Assembly (NCBI GenBank): GCA_046233135.1
Contig: JBJXHN010000003.1
Location: 186,001-250,000 of the forward strand
DNA from: JBJXHN01 sp046233135
GTDB lineage: Bacteria > Pseudomonadota > Alphaproteobacteria > Rhodospirillales > Rhodospirillaceae
Length of the DNA stretch: 64,000 bases
Direction: 5' to 3'
This document shows, piece by piece, positions 8,586-16,962 of this stretch. The translations under genes and the position numbers were made by a program. Every line of letters begins with the position of its first letter. The first letter of the stretch is position 1. The notes beneath the pieces are model-generated. The model searched no databases. It had not been told where the DNA came from and worked only from the letters and a program-made list of their open reading frames with translations.

Positions 8586-9080
8586 TCAGGCGACGGTTGT
8601 CACCACCTCCAGGCTGGGCGGATAGGAGCAGACCTGACGGGTGGTCTTGACGTCCTTGGTGGCCCAGAAGATCTCGGCAAAGCGGTTCACCAGCTCCACC
8701 AGCTTCACGGCGTCGTCGCGGTTCACGCCCTGCTTGCAGGCCGAGCCGGTCATCATGATCTGATGGGTCAGCTCGTGGATTTCCGGGAACTTCTCGATCT
8801 GCGGCGCCTTGAAGTAGTCCCCCCAGATCACCCGGATCTCGTGCTTCACCTTCTCCGCTTCCTTTTCCTTGATGGCGATGTTGCGGGCCAGGGTGTTGGT
8901 GCGCGACAGCAGATCACCGTCATCCTTTTCCGCCACTTCGGCCAGGATATCCATCATCCGCACCACCGAAACGGCCGCCACCAGCGCCACCGCCGGATCA
9001 TAGATCTTGCACGGAATGTCGCAGTGGGCTTGGGCCTCTTCGATACCCGGCAGGCTGTCGAAAAGCTTGGTCAGAGACAT
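8586..9080 (-). CDS. sodN: Superoxide dismutase [Ni]
   Basis: A 164-aa nickel superoxide dismutase. The defining nickel hook HCDIPC-K-IYDP begins at residue 19; cleavage before His19 would leave His1, Cys2 and Cys6 as nickel ligands. The rest is the four-helix bundle (VSVVRMMDILAE..., WGDYFKAPQIEKFPE, HELTHQIM). It converts superoxide to oxygen and peroxide. The start ATG at 9078-9080 is set by the ribosome binding site AAGGAAGGAACGACC directly upstream and by the normal propeptide length; an upstream extension of the frame has no family similarity. Operon with sodX. Confidence 0.93.
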   Translation of the reverse strand: MSLTKLFDSLPGIEEAQAHCDIPCKIYDPAVALVAAVSVVRMMDILAEVAEKDDGDLLSRTNTLARNIAIKEKEAEKVKHEIRVIWGDYFKAPQIEKFPEIHELTHQIMMTGSACKQGVNRDDAVKLVELVNRFAEIFWATKDVKTTRQVCSYPPSLEVVTTVA

Positions 9081-9159
9081 GGTCGTTCCTTCCTTCATAG
9101 GGTCGAACGGGTTTGCGCGTCGCCCCCATGAATACGGAAAATAAGACTGATTCGCAATA

Positions 9160-9645
9160 TCATACTCCCGCCGGCAGCCACGCGTCGGCCGCGTCACAGG
9201 CGGCGCGATAGTCGGCGATCCGGCTGGCCAGGGGCTCGGGGATGGGGATGGCGCCGGCCTTGTCCGTGTCCACCACCGCACAGGTCCACAGGCCTTCGAA
9301 GCAGATGACCCGGTCGTCCTCCCGCCGTCCGATCACGGAAAAGCGGATGGACGAGCGCCCGGTTTCCACCACCCGCACCTCCAGTGCCAGGGGGCGTTCA
9401 GGCGTGACGGGCGCGCGCATGTCCATCTCCACCCGCACGAAGGGGGTGCCGCGCCGGTGGTTGATGTTGATGTCGTACCAGTCGAAGCCGCCGACCTCGC
9501 GGAACCACACTTCCAGCGCCTCCATGGACAGGTCGAACAGGCGCGGCGTATAGGCGATCCGCGCCGGATCGGCCTCGCCGAAACGCAGGCGGCGGCGATA
9601 GACGAAGGGCGCCGCCACCTGCCAGGCGTCAGTAGGTTTCGACAT
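9160..9645 (-). CDS. Hotdog-fold acyl-CoA thioesterase (4-hydroxybenzoyl-CoA thioesterase type)
   Basis: A 161-aa hotdog protein: RRRLRFGEADPARIAYTPRLFDLSMEALE is the 4HBT active-site region, with the Asp of EADPARIAY in the catalytic position. Its gene starts 17 bases inside the 3' end of boxA (ATG 9643-9645), so it is co-translated with the box operon. A likely job is hydrolysis of benzoyl-CoA or a dead-end ring-epoxide CoA ester to release CoA; that is inference from position. Alternative start upstream would add 18 residues without similarity. Confidence 0.8.
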   Translation of the reverse strand: MSKPTDAWQVAAPFVYRRRLRFGEADPARIAYTPRLFDLSMEALEVWFREVGGFDWYDININHRRGTPFVRVEMDMRAPVTPERPLALEVRVVETGRSSIRFSVIGRREDDRVICFEGLWTCAVVDTDKAGAIPIPEPLASRIADYRAACDAADAWLPAGV

Positions 9646-10864
9646 GATAGCGCCCTTCGCTGCGCATGGTCCGGCGCACCGCCTCCCAATCCAGGCCATG
9701 GGTGCGGCAGATGTCGGCGAAGGCCTCGTCGCAGCCCCGCTCCATGCCCTTCAGGCCGCAGATATAAACGTACGTGTTGGGGTCCTGCACCAGGGCGGCG
9801 ACATCGTCGGCGCGGGCGCGCATCTTGTCCTGGACATACTCCTTGGTCTGCCTGGGCACGCGGGAGAACGCCAGGTTCACGTCGATCAGGCTTTCGGGCA
9901 GCTTCATCAGCGGCCCGAAATAGGGCAGCTCGCCGGCGGATCGGGCACCGAAGAACAGCATCAGCTTGCCCAGCGCGGTCGGCGAGCGGCGGCGGCGGCG
10001 CTCGGTGAAGGCGCGCATGGGGGCCGACCCGGTGCCGGTACAGATCATGATGATGTTGGCTTCCGGATGGTTGGGCATCAGGAAGCTGTCGCCGAAGGGG
10101 CCGGTCACCTGAACCCGGTCGCCCTTCTTCAGGTCGCACATATAATTGGACCCCACACCCCGCACCTCCGACCCGTCCTCGGCGGTGGTGACCACGCGCT
10201 TGATGGTCAGCGACAGGTTGTTGTGGTTGGGCCGTTCACCGTCGCGCGGGCTGGCCACGGAATACAGGCGGATGTTATGGGGCCGCCCCTTGGCGTCGGT
10301 GCCAGGCGGGATGATGCCGATGCTCTGGCCTTCCAGCACCGGAAAGGCCTGCTGGCCGAAATCCAGCACGATATGGCGGATGTCGGAGTCCGCTTCCGCC
10401 TCGGTGATGCGCAAGTTGCCCGCCACCGTGGCCACGGCCGGCTGATCCTTGCTGTACAGGTTCACATAGGGATGGGCGGCGGAAAACGGGGGCGGCACCG
10501 GGCCGCCGGTGGCGGTGGTCGCCACCTGCATCAGGGCGTGGACGTCCGACGGCTCTTCGGTCTCGGCGCCGGTCGCCGGGTCGGCGGCCTCTTCCCCTTC
10601 GGCTTCGGGGGGCAGGTCGTCCCAGTCCATCTGCTCGTCGATGGTCCACGGCCGGTGCACCAGCAGCCAGTTGTCGATGGCCCCCGTGGGACAGGGCGAA
10701 ACGCAGGTCAGGCAGCCGTTGCAGGTGTCGTAATTGACCACATAATTATCGTCGTTGTGGGTGATGGCATCGACCGGACACTTTTCCTCGCAGGTGTTGC
10801 AGCGGATGCAGATCACCGGGTCGATCAGGTGCTGGCGCTTCAGAGAGGGGGTCATGGCATCCAT
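9629..10864 (-). CDS. boxA: Benzoyl-CoA 2,3-epoxidase, reductase subunit BoxA
   Basis: A 411-aa reductase that passes electrons from NADPH through FAD and two 4Fe-4S clusters to BoxB. Residues 10-65 hold two ferredoxin clusters, CIRCNTCEEKC and CNGCLTCVSPC. After an acidic linker comes a ferredoxin-NADP reductase module (RLYSVASPRDG for FAD, MICTGTGSAPMRAF and YICGLKGMERG for NADP, ending RYHVETY). This order is diagnostic of BoxA. It is the third box gene of the minus-strand operon boxC-boxB-boxA; a strong terminator-like hairpin lies just upstream between boxB and boxA. Confidence 0.93.
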   Translation of the reverse strand: MDAMTPSLKRQHLIDPVICIRCNTCEEKCPVDAITHNDDNYVVNYDTCNGCLTCVSPCPTGAIDNWLLVHRPWTIDEQMDWDDLPPEAEGEEAADPATGAETEEPSDVHALMQVATTATGGPVPPPFSAAHPYVNLYSKDQPAVATVAGNLRITEAEADSDIRHIVLDFGQQAFPVLEGQSIGIIPPGTDAKGRPHNIRLYSVASPRDGERPNHNNLSLTIKRVVTTAEDGSEVRGVGSNYMCDLKKGDRVQVTGPFGDSFLMPNHPEANIIMICTGTGSAPMRAFTERRRRRSPTALGKLMLFFGARSAGELPYFGPLMKLPESLIDVNLAFSRVPRQTKEYVQDKMRARADDVAALVQDPNTYVYICGLKGMERGCDEAFADICRTHGLDWEAVRRTMRSEGRYHVETY

Positions 10865-10879
10865 CGGACTGGTCCCGGA

Positions 10880-10926
10880 AAAAAAGCTCCGCCAGGAGCA
10901 CGGACCGGGGTCCGGTCCTGGCGGAG
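10880..10926 (-). terminator. Intrinsic terminator-like hairpin between boxB and boxA
   Basis: Arms CTCCGCCAGGA (10887-10897) and TCCTGGCGGAG (10916-10926) form an 11-bp perfect stem. Read on the minus strand, the direction of the operon, the stem is followed by CTTTTTTTCC, the classic Rho-independent arrangement. It sits 20 bases after the boxB stop and before the boxA start, so it would lower read-through into boxA. Confidence 0.8.
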
Positions 10927-10947
10927 AGGGAGGCTAACGCATGAGGC

Positions 10948-12369
10948 TCAGGCGAACCGGACGTAGGCGAAATCGGCGGCCATGTTGTTGATGCCGCGTG
11001 CCGGCGGGGCGATCCAGTTGGCGAACTTGCCGGGCTCGCGCACCGGAGCGCTCATCAGGGACTGGACGTAGGCCTTGTCCTCGTCGGTGGGCAGCCATTC
11101 GTGGCTTTGGCCGTTCCACGCATCGTTGGAAATCACCTGGCCCGTCGGGCTGACCTTGAGGTCGTTGAAGTGGCCGATGGCCCGGTGGAAGGCGATGTGC
11201 GGCAGGCTGAATTCGAAGTCGATGCCGTAGCGCTTGACGATCTTGTTCCAGCGATTGACGCCCTTGGCCACGTCTTCCGCCCAGTCCTGGCGCAGCCGCT
11301 CGTTCAGCGCCGACAGGGCGTTGACCTGGATGGGCTTGAAGCCGCCGTTTTCGAAGTGCAGCACGTCATAGGCGGTGTCTTCCAGGGTGTGGTCGTCGTC
11401 GATCTTGCTTTCCTCGAACCGGCCCTTCAGTCCCATGTGGAAGGAGTTGGCGGCGTTGGTCGAGACTTCCGCGCCATACAGGTCGGAGGTCACCGAGAAG
11501 TGGAAATTCAGGTACTTCTGGATGGTCGGCAGGTCGATCACGCCGTACTGCCGCACGTCTTCGGTCTTGTGTTCCTTCATGATCTGGCAGGTGCGCTCGA
11601 TGATGCGCGCCACACCGGATTCCCCGACGAACAGGTGGTGGGCCTCTTCGGTCAGCATGAAGCGGCAGGTGCGCGCCAGCGGATCGAAGCCGGATTCCGC
11701 CAGGGCGGCGAGCTGGTACTTGCCGTCGCGGTCGGTGATGAAGGTGAACATGAAGAACGACAGCCAATCCGGCGTCTGTTCGTTGAAGGCCCCCAGCAGG
11801 CGCGGCTTGTCCGCATCGCCGGAACGGCGGGCAAGCATCTCTTCGGCTTCCTCTCGGCCGTCGCGGCCGAAGTGGGCGTGCAGCAGATAGACCATGGCCC
11901 ACAGATGGCGGCCTTCCTCCACATTGACCTGGAACAGATTGCGCAGGTCATAGAGCGAGGGGCAGGTGGCGCCCAGGTGGCGCTGCTGCTCCACCGAAGC
12001 CGGTTCCGTATCGCCCTGGATGGTGATCAGGCGGCGCAGGGCGGAGCGGTATTCCCCCGGAACTTCCTGCCACACCGGCTCGCCCTTGTGGTGACCGAAG
12101 GCGATCTTGCGGTCCTGCTGCGGGGGTTCCAGGAAGATGCCCCACCGGTAGTCCGGCATCTTGACGTAACCGAACTGGGCCCAGCCGTCGGCATCGGCGG
12201 AAATGGCCGTACGCAGGTATACGTCGTATTCCAAAGACCCGTCCGGCCCCATATCCTTCCACCAGTCCACATAGGACGGCTGCCAGCTTTCCAGGGCGCG
12301 CTGCAGGCGCCGGTCATCGGACAGATTGACGTTGTTCGGGATCTTCTGGCTGTAATCGATGCTACCCAT
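10948..12369 (-). CDS. boxB: Benzoyl-CoA 2,3-epoxidase, oxygenase subunit BoxB
   Basis: A 473-aa class-I di-iron oxygenase that adds one oxygen atom to the ring of benzoyl-CoA to make 2,3-epoxybenzoyl-CoA, using electrons from BoxA. Two Glu-x-x-His motifs typical of the di-iron centre are visible: EEGRHLWAM and EEAHHLFVGE. The start MGSIDYSQKIPNNVNLSDDR and the closing part are as in known BoxB proteins, and full length is retained. It follows boxC after only three bases. Confidence 0.95.
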   Translation of the reverse strand: MGSIDYSQKIPNNVNLSDDRRLQRALESWQPSYVDWWKDMGPDGSLEYDVYLRTAISADADGWAQFGYVKMPDYRWGIFLEPPQQDRKIAFGHHKGEPVWQEVPGEYRSALRRLITIQGDTEPASVEQQRHLGATCPSLYDLRNLFQVNVEEGRHLWAMVYLLHAHFGRDGREEAEEMLARRSGDADKPRLLGAFNEQTPDWLSFFMFTFITDRDGKYQLAALAESGFDPLARTCRFMLTEEAHHLFVGESGVARIIERTCQIMKEHKTEDVRQYGVIDLPTIQKYLNFHFSVTSDLYGAEVSTNAANSFHMGLKGRFEESKIDDDHTLEDTAYDVLHFENGGFKPIQVNALSALNERLRQDWAEDVAKGVNRWNKIVKRYGIDFEFSLPHIAFHRAIGHFNDLKVSPTGQVISNDAWNGQSHEWLPTDEDKAYVQSLMSAPVREPGKFANWIAPPARGINNMAADFAYVRFA

Positions 12370-12372
12370 GTC

Positions 12373-14031
12373 TTAGACCCTTTCCTCGTTGTATTCGGCC
12401 CGCTTGCCGGAGCCGTAAAGTTTCAGGGCGCCGCCGTCCCCCACGGCGTTGGGGCGCTGGAAGATCCAGTTCTGCCAGGCGCTCAGGCGTCCGAAGATTT
12501 TGGTTTCCATGGTTTCCGGACCGGCGAAGCGCAGGTTGGCTTCCATGCCGGTCAGGGAGTCGACCGAGAAGCTGGCCCGCTCCTCCAGAACCAGGCGGAT
12601 TTCCTCGTCCCAGTCGATGTCGTCGGGGGCCTCGGTGACCAGGCCGGCGACCTGGGCGTCCAGGGCTTCCAGATCCCTGGTACCGTCCTTGGCCATCTCC
12701 TCGGCCTTGGCCAGCAGCGCGGGATCGCCCAGGAAGCGGGTGGCCAGACGGGTCAGGCCGTTGCCCATGGGATAGGGGCCGTTGTTCGCCTCAGTCAGGC
12801 GCACCGTGGCGGCGGGGCGGTTGTCGCCCTCGAACGTGCCGTCGAGCATGTACGTGCGGTCGGCGGCGAAGGCGAGTTCCAGCAGCACCCCCACATAGGC
12901 GCTGCCCGGTTCGATCAGCGTGATCAGGGTGCGCGAGGAGGTATCCAGCCGCTTCAGGGTGCGCTTCCAGTACAGCGCGATTTCCCGGCCCAGCCAGTGA
13001 CCGGCATTGGCGTTGAGCAGGGCGTCGTAGGCCGCCGCGGTGGCCACATCACCGACCGTGCGCAGCACCCAGCTGGTCACCGTGGGCTCGTTCAGGCGCA
13101 GGTGCAGAATGGCGTCATCCAGCTCACGGCAGACCTGAAGCAGCCAGAAGCTGTCGCCTTGGGCTTCGACACCGGCCATGTCGACGGGCGGGGCGGCATC
13201 GGGCACGGTGATGGTGATATTGGCCGCGCGGATCCGCCGGTCGATCTCGATGGAAACATATCCGTAGCGCGCGCCGTCGGCCTCGATGGTGCGGGTCAGC
13301 GGACCGAGGATCACACCCTTGGCATCCTCGGGCCGGTCGGACTTGGCGGCCAGTTCCAGCGCGCGCTTGGAAACCGTGTCGGCGAAGCTGGAGGACGGCA
13401 CCACCTCGTCAACCAGGCGCCAGTCGACGGCGCGCTTGCCACGCACCCCTTCCTCGGTGGTGCAGAAGATGTCGGCCAGGTCGCGGCGCACCAGGCGCTT
13501 GTCAACCACGCGGGTCAGCCCCCCGGTGCCGGGCAGCACGGCCAGCAGCGGGATTTCCGGCAGCGAGACGGTGGTGGACCCGTCGTCGACCATCATGATG
13601 TGGTCGCAGGCCAGCGCCAGTTCATAACCGCCGCCGGCCGCCGTGCCGTTGACCGCACACAGGTAGGTCTGGCGGGAGCCCTCGGTGGCGTCTTCGATGG
13701 ACAGGCGGGTTTCGTTGGTGAACTTGCAGAAGTTGACCTTGTGGCCGTGAGAGGCCTTGCCCAGCATCTTGATGTTGGCCCCGGCGCAGAAAATGCGCGG
13801 ATTGGCCGAGGTCATGACGACGGTGCGCACTTCGGGGTGCTCGAAACGCAGGCGCTGAATGGCGTCATAGAGTTCGATGTCGACGCTGAGGTCGTAGGAA
13901 TTCATCTTCAACTCGACCCCCTCGAACAGGCCGCCGGTGGGCGACACATCCATGGTCAGGGTGGCGACGGGGCCATCGAAGGACAGTTTCCAATGCTTGT
14001 AGCGGTCGGGATGGGTCTGAAAATCGATCAT
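12373..14031 (-). CDS. boxC: 2,3-epoxybenzoyl-CoA dihydrolase BoxC
   Basis: A 552-aa member of the enoyl-CoA hydratase (crotonase) superfamily that hydrolytically opens the epoxide ring to 3,4-dehydroadipyl-CoA semialdehyde and formate. The N-terminal crotonase core is visible in FCAGANIKMLGKASHGHKVNF and CAVNGTAAGGGYELALACD (oxyanion-hole Gly). The length, about twice that of a normal crotonase, matches BoxC. First gene of the boxC-boxB-boxA-thioesterase operon; three operator-like sites lie in the 230 bases upstream. Confidence 0.95.
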   Translation of the reverse strand: MIDFQTHPDRYKHWKLSFDGPVATLTMDVSPTGGLFEGVELKMNSYDLSVDIELYDAIQRLRFEHPEVRTVVMTSANPRIFCAGANIKMLGKASHGHKVNFCKFTNETRLSIEDATEGSRQTYLCAVNGTAAGGGYELALACDHIMMVDDGSTTVSLPEIPLLAVLPGTGGLTRVVDKRLVRRDLADIFCTTEEGVRGKRAVDWRLVDEVVPSSSFADTVSKRALELAAKSDRPEDAKGVILGPLTRTIEADGARYGYVSIEIDRRIRAANITITVPDAAPPVDMAGVEAQGDSFWLLQVCRELDDAILHLRLNEPTVTSWVLRTVGDVATAAAYDALLNANAGHWLGREIALYWKRTLKRLDTSSRTLITLIEPGSAYVGVLLELAFAADRTYMLDGTFEGDNRPAATVRLTEANNGPYPMGNGLTRLATRFLGDPALLAKAEEMAKDGTRDLEALDAQVAGLVTEAPDDIDWDEEIRLVLEERASFSVDSLTGMEANLRFAGPETMETKIFGRLSAWQNWIFQRPNAVGDGGALKLYGSGKRAEYNEERV

Positions 14032-14083
14032 GTCGGGGGTCCGTCCAAATGGGGCTCGGCGTCCTGGGTGCCGATCTGACTAA

Positions 14084-14099
14084 CTGCAATATATTGCAG
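14084..14099. promoter_or_regulatory. BoxR-type operator site 1 (boxC promoter)
   Basis: CTGCAATATATTGCAG is a perfect 16-bp palindrome containing TGCA-N6-TGCA, 53 bases upstream of the boxC start. It is the best of at least nine related sites in the benzoate region. Confidence 0.75.
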
Positions 14100-14115
14100 C
14101 TTTCGTAGGGCAGCA

Positions 14116-14129
14116 AGCGTTATATTGCA
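14116..14129. promoter_or_regulatory. BoxR-type operator site 2
   Basis: AGCG-TTATAT-TGCA: one good half-site and a degenerate one, with the same TTATAT centre as the other sites. Located between site 1 and the LysR gene. Confidence 0.5.
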
Positions 14130-14230
14130 TTATCGTGCCCACAAAAAATCCCCGGTTTTGGACGGTTCCGGTGAGGCTAAGGCGCTATTTTTCTGCGGAA
14201 AAAGGGTCAGCGCTCCGACGCAGGAGCACT

Positions 14231-14248
14231 ATGCACATTATAGTGCAT
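14231..14248. promoter_or_regulatory. BoxR-type operator site 3 (variant spacing)
   Basis: ATGCAC-ATTATA-GTGCAT: symmetrical arms with TGCA cores, but the cores are eight bases apart instead of six. Sits just past the 3' end of the minus-strand LysR gene. Confidence 0.45.
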
Positions 14249-14266
14249 GTTTTCGAGCAGAAGACG

Positions 14267-15190
14267 TCAGGTCTCCGGACCGATGCCGGGCAACCGGGTG
14301 ATGGCCTCGGCCAGGGCCTCGACGACCATCCGCACCCGGCGGATTCCCGCCCGTTCGGGGGCGATCAGCATGTTGAAGGGGATGGGGGCCGGCACATAGT
14401 CGGGCAGGACCGGGACCACCCGGCCATCGGCCAGCAGATCGTCGACCAGCCACAGATGGGCCGCACAGATGCCCCGTCCGGCCACCAGGGCCTCCCGCGC
14501 CGCGAGACCGTGGTCGACCCGGAAGCGCCCGCCCATCACGCCCTCGTAGCGCTCCCCCGCCGGTCCGTGCAATTCCAGCATCTCGCTGCCGGCCACATTG
14601 AATACGCGCACCCCGTCATGGGCGGGCAGCTCGTCAGGGTGGCGGGGCGAACCCCGGGCAGCAAGATACTCCGGTGCGGCGACCATCATCCGCCGGCTCC
14701 ACCCCAGGGGCCGCAGCTTCAGGGCGCTGTCGGGCAGGGTGCCCAGGCGCACGGCGATGTCGATCCCCTCGCGCGCCAGATCGATCCGCTTGTCGGTCAG
14801 GCTGAGATCGATGCCGATATCCGGATAGCGGTCCAGGCAATCGAAGACCAGTCGGGTCAGATGCAGGACCCCGAAAGCGGCGGTGCAGGAGATGCGCACC
14901 GTGCCCGCCGGCCCGCCCTTGGTCGCGCGGGCTTCCTCACCGGCCTGATCCACCAGTCGCAGGATGCGCAGGCAGTTGGCCAGATAGCGGGCGCCCTCCT
15001 CCGTCAGGGTCACCCGGCGGGTGGTGCGGCTGAGCAGGGGAACGCCGACCGCCTCTTCCAGTTCTCGCAGATGACGGGACACGGTGGACTGCCCCACCCC
15101 CAGCTCCCGCGCCACCGCCGACAGGCTGCCCCGCTGCGCCACCCGGGCGAAGGTGCGCATGCGCTCCAGGCTGACATCCGGCCTATCCAT
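14267..15190 (-). CDS. LysR-family transcriptional regulator
   Basis: A 307-aa LysR regulator: N-terminal winged HTH (FARVAQRGSLSAVARELGVGQSTVSRHLRELE), then a periplasmic-binding-like effector domain (GTVRISCTAAFGVLHLTRLV, DIAVRLGTLPDSALKLRPL). It is divergent from the NAD(P)H oxidoreductase gene 93 bases away, the usual arrangement for a LysR protein controlling its neighbour. That it governs oxidoreductase and GST rather than the box genes is inferred from this layout. Confidence 0.88.
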   Translation of the reverse strand: MDRPDVSLERMRTFARVAQRGSLSAVARELGVGQSTVSRHLRELEEAVGVPLLSRTTRRVTLTEEGARYLANCLRILRLVDQAGEEARATKGGPAGTVRISCTAAFGVLHLTRLVFDCLDRYPDIGIDLSLTDKRIDLAREGIDIAVRLGTLPDSALKLRPLGWSRRMMVAAPEYLAARGSPRHPDELPAHDGVRVFNVAGSEMLELHGPAGERYEGVMGGRFRVDHGLAAREALVAGRGICAAHLWLVDDLLADGRVVPVLPDYVPAPIPFNMLIAPERAGIRRVRMVVEALAEAITRLPGIGPET

Positions 15191-15203
15191 TTTTCGGCAT
15201 GAT

Positions 15204-15233
15204 CCTATCCATTACCCAAGGATACCGGATAGG
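15204..15233. promoter_or_regulatory. Dyad in the LysR/oxidoreductase divergent region
   Basis: CCTATCC (15204-15210) and GGATAGG (15227-15233) form an inverted repeat in the intergenic region, and a further CCTATCC lies at the start of the LysR gene. Likely binding site for the LysR protein. Confidence 0.5.
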
Positions 15234-15283
15234 CGAAAAGACGGCTAGGTAGGGCAGGACCGTTTTCCTCAAGGAGGTTTTCC

Positions 15284-16081
15284 ATGAACGTGCTGCTCGT
15301 CTTCGCCCATCCCGAACCGCGCTCTCTGAACGGAGCCTTGCGGGACGTGGCCGTCGCGGCCCTCGCCGCCGAGGGTCACGCGGTGCGGGTCACCGATTTG
15401 TATGCCCAGCGCTGGAAGGCAGCGGTCGACCGCGCCGACTTCCCCGCCCTGGCGCCGGACGCGCGCCTGAAGGTGCCGGCCGCCTCTCGCGAGGCCTTTC
15501 TGGACGGCAGCCTAACGCCCGACGTGCAGGCGGAGCAGGACAAGCTTCGGTGGGCGGATGCGGTGATCCTTCAGTTTCCCTTGTGGTGGTTTTCCATGCC
15601 GGCGATCCTGAAAGGCTGGGTGGAGCGGGTTTACGCCTACGGCTTCGCCTATGGGGTCGGCGAGCATAGCGACACCCGCTGGGGCGACCGGTACGGCGAA
15701 GGTACGCTGGCGGGCAAGCGGGCGATGCTGCTTGTCACCATTGGCGGCTGGGCGGAGCATTACGGTCCCCGGGGCGTGAACGGCCCGCTGGAGGATCTGC
15801 TGTTTCCGATCCACCATGGCATCCTGTTCTACCCGGGCTTTACGGTCCTGCCGCCTTTTGCGGTCTACCAAGCCGACCGCATGGACCCGGCGGGGTTCAG
15901 CGAAAAGGCCGAGGCCTTGCGGCAGCGCATGCGCAGTCTGGCGACCACGGCTCCCCTGCCCTATCGCCGGCAGAACGGCGGGGACTATCTGATTCCTTCG
16001 ATGGCCCTGCGGCCGGGGCTGGAGCCGCCGGGCGCCAGCGGATTCGCCCTGCACCTTGAGGATGGGGGGATGACGGAGTAG
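15284..16081 (+). CDS. NAD(P)H-dependent quinone oxidoreductase-like flavoprotein
   Basis: A 265-aa flavodoxin-fold protein of the NQO1/KefF family. MNVLLVFAHPEPRSLNGAL is the FMN/FAD phosphate-binding region, ADAVILQFPLWWFSMPAILKGWVERVYAYGFAYG is the conserved flavin and partner-nucleotide region, and GKRAMLLVTIGG follows. Such enzymes reduce quinones by two electrons. A strong ribosome binding site (AAGGAGG) precedes the ATG. Followed after 54 bases by a GST gene, and probably induced through the divergent LysR gene: an electrophile/quinone detoxification pair. Confidence 0.88.
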   Translation: MNVLLVFAHPEPRSLNGALRDVAVAALAAEGHAVRVTDLYAQRWKAAVDRADFPALAPDARLKVPAASREAFLDGSLTPDVQAEQDKLRWADAVILQFPLWWFSMPAILKGWVERVYAYGFAYGVGEHSDTRWGDRYGEGTLAGKRAMLLVTIGGWAEHYGPRGVNGPLEDLLFPIHHGILFYPGFTVLPPFAVYQADRMDPAGFSEKAEALRQRMRSLATTAPLPYRRQNGGDYLIPSMALRPGLEPPGASGFALHLEDGGMTE

Positions 16082-16135
16082 GCTCCTGACCGGGCTGGGA
16101 CTTGTGATCACATCTTTCACGAAGGGGACACCCCG

Positions 16136-16762
16136 TTGAAACTGATCGGCATGTTGGATTCGCCCTATGTCCGGCGCGTGGCCATTTCGCTGCACCTGCT
16201 GGAGCTGCCTTTCACCCACGAGAACCTTTCTGTCTTTCGCGACTACGACGCCTTCGCCGCGATCAACCCGGTGGTCAAGGCACCGACCCTGGTGACCGGC
16301 GACGGCATGGTGCTGATGGACTCGACCCTGATCCTGGAGCACGCGGAACAGCTGGCGGGGGACGACCGCAGTCTGATGCCGGCGGCCCTGGCCGAGCATG
16401 CGCACTGCCAGCGCATTCTCGGTCTGGCGCTGGCGGCTTGCGAGAAGTCGGTGCAGATCGTTTATGAGCGGATGGTTCGACCGGAAGAGAAGCGCTATCC
16501 GGCGTGGATCGACCGGGTCTCGGGTCAGTTGAACGCGGCCTATCGGCTGCTGGAGGCGGAAATCGCGGCCGGGCCGAGGGGTGCGGATCCATGGCTGTTC
16601 GGGCCGGCGCTGTCGCAGGCGGATATCACCAGTGCCGTGGCCTGGCGCTTCACCCGCGAGATGATCCCGGACGTTGTTCCGATCGAACCCTTCCCGACTC
16701 TGGCCGCCCTGTCGGCCCGGGCGGAGGAGACAGCGGGGTTTGTGGCATATCCTTACTCATAA
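16136..16762 (+). CDS. Glutathione S-transferase family protein
   Basis: A 208-aa GST: thioredoxin-like N-terminal domain (KLIGMLDSPYVRRVAISLHLLELPFTHENLSVF, NPVVKAPTLV, LMDSTLILEH) and an all-helical C-terminal domain. The residue Ser-Pro-Tyr after Asp fits the bacterial GSTs with catalytic Ser/Cys. I chose the TTG at 16136 because the family begins M-K-L-I-G and GAAGGGG lies upstream; the first ATG (16151) would remove strand one. Likely conjugates electrophiles made or encountered during aromatic metabolism. Confidence 0.85.
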   Translation: MKLIGMLDSPYVRRVAISLHLLELPFTHENLSVFRDYDAFAAINPVVKAPTLVTGDGMVLMDSTLILEHAEQLAGDDRSLMPAALAEHAHCQRILGLALAACEKSVQIVYERMVRPEEKRYPAWIDRVSGQLNAAYRLLEAEIAAGPRGADPWLFGPALSQADITSAVAWRFTREMIPDVVPIEPFPTLAALSARAEETAGFVAYPYS

Positions 16763-16777
16763 AGACGTGGAGTCTTG

Positions 16778-16803
16778 CCTATCACCCTTTACGGGGTGAT
16801 AGG
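16778..16803 (+). terminator. Stem-loop after the GST gene
   Basis: CCTATCACCC (16778-16787) and GGGTGATAGG (16794-16803) form a perfect 10-bp stem with a six-base loop, 16 bases after the GST stop. No T-run follows, so it is a 3'-end hairpin rather than a textbook terminator. Confidence 0.55.
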
Positions 16804-16962
16804 CGGGAGGCAGACCGTTTCGACAGGACAGACAAACCCGAAGCTCTCCCCATTAATCCCACCCTTTCGGCAACAGCCCCTTACCTTCTCTGTCCTGCGT
16901 AGTGCGCTTCGATCTTGTCCCTGTCGATCAAGTCGCTCTTCACATGATGAAATGGGCTGATG

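Noticed and set aside
11101..14079. 992-aa plus-strand ORF over boxB and boxC
   Set aside because: Antisense to two full-length box genes; no recognisable motif.
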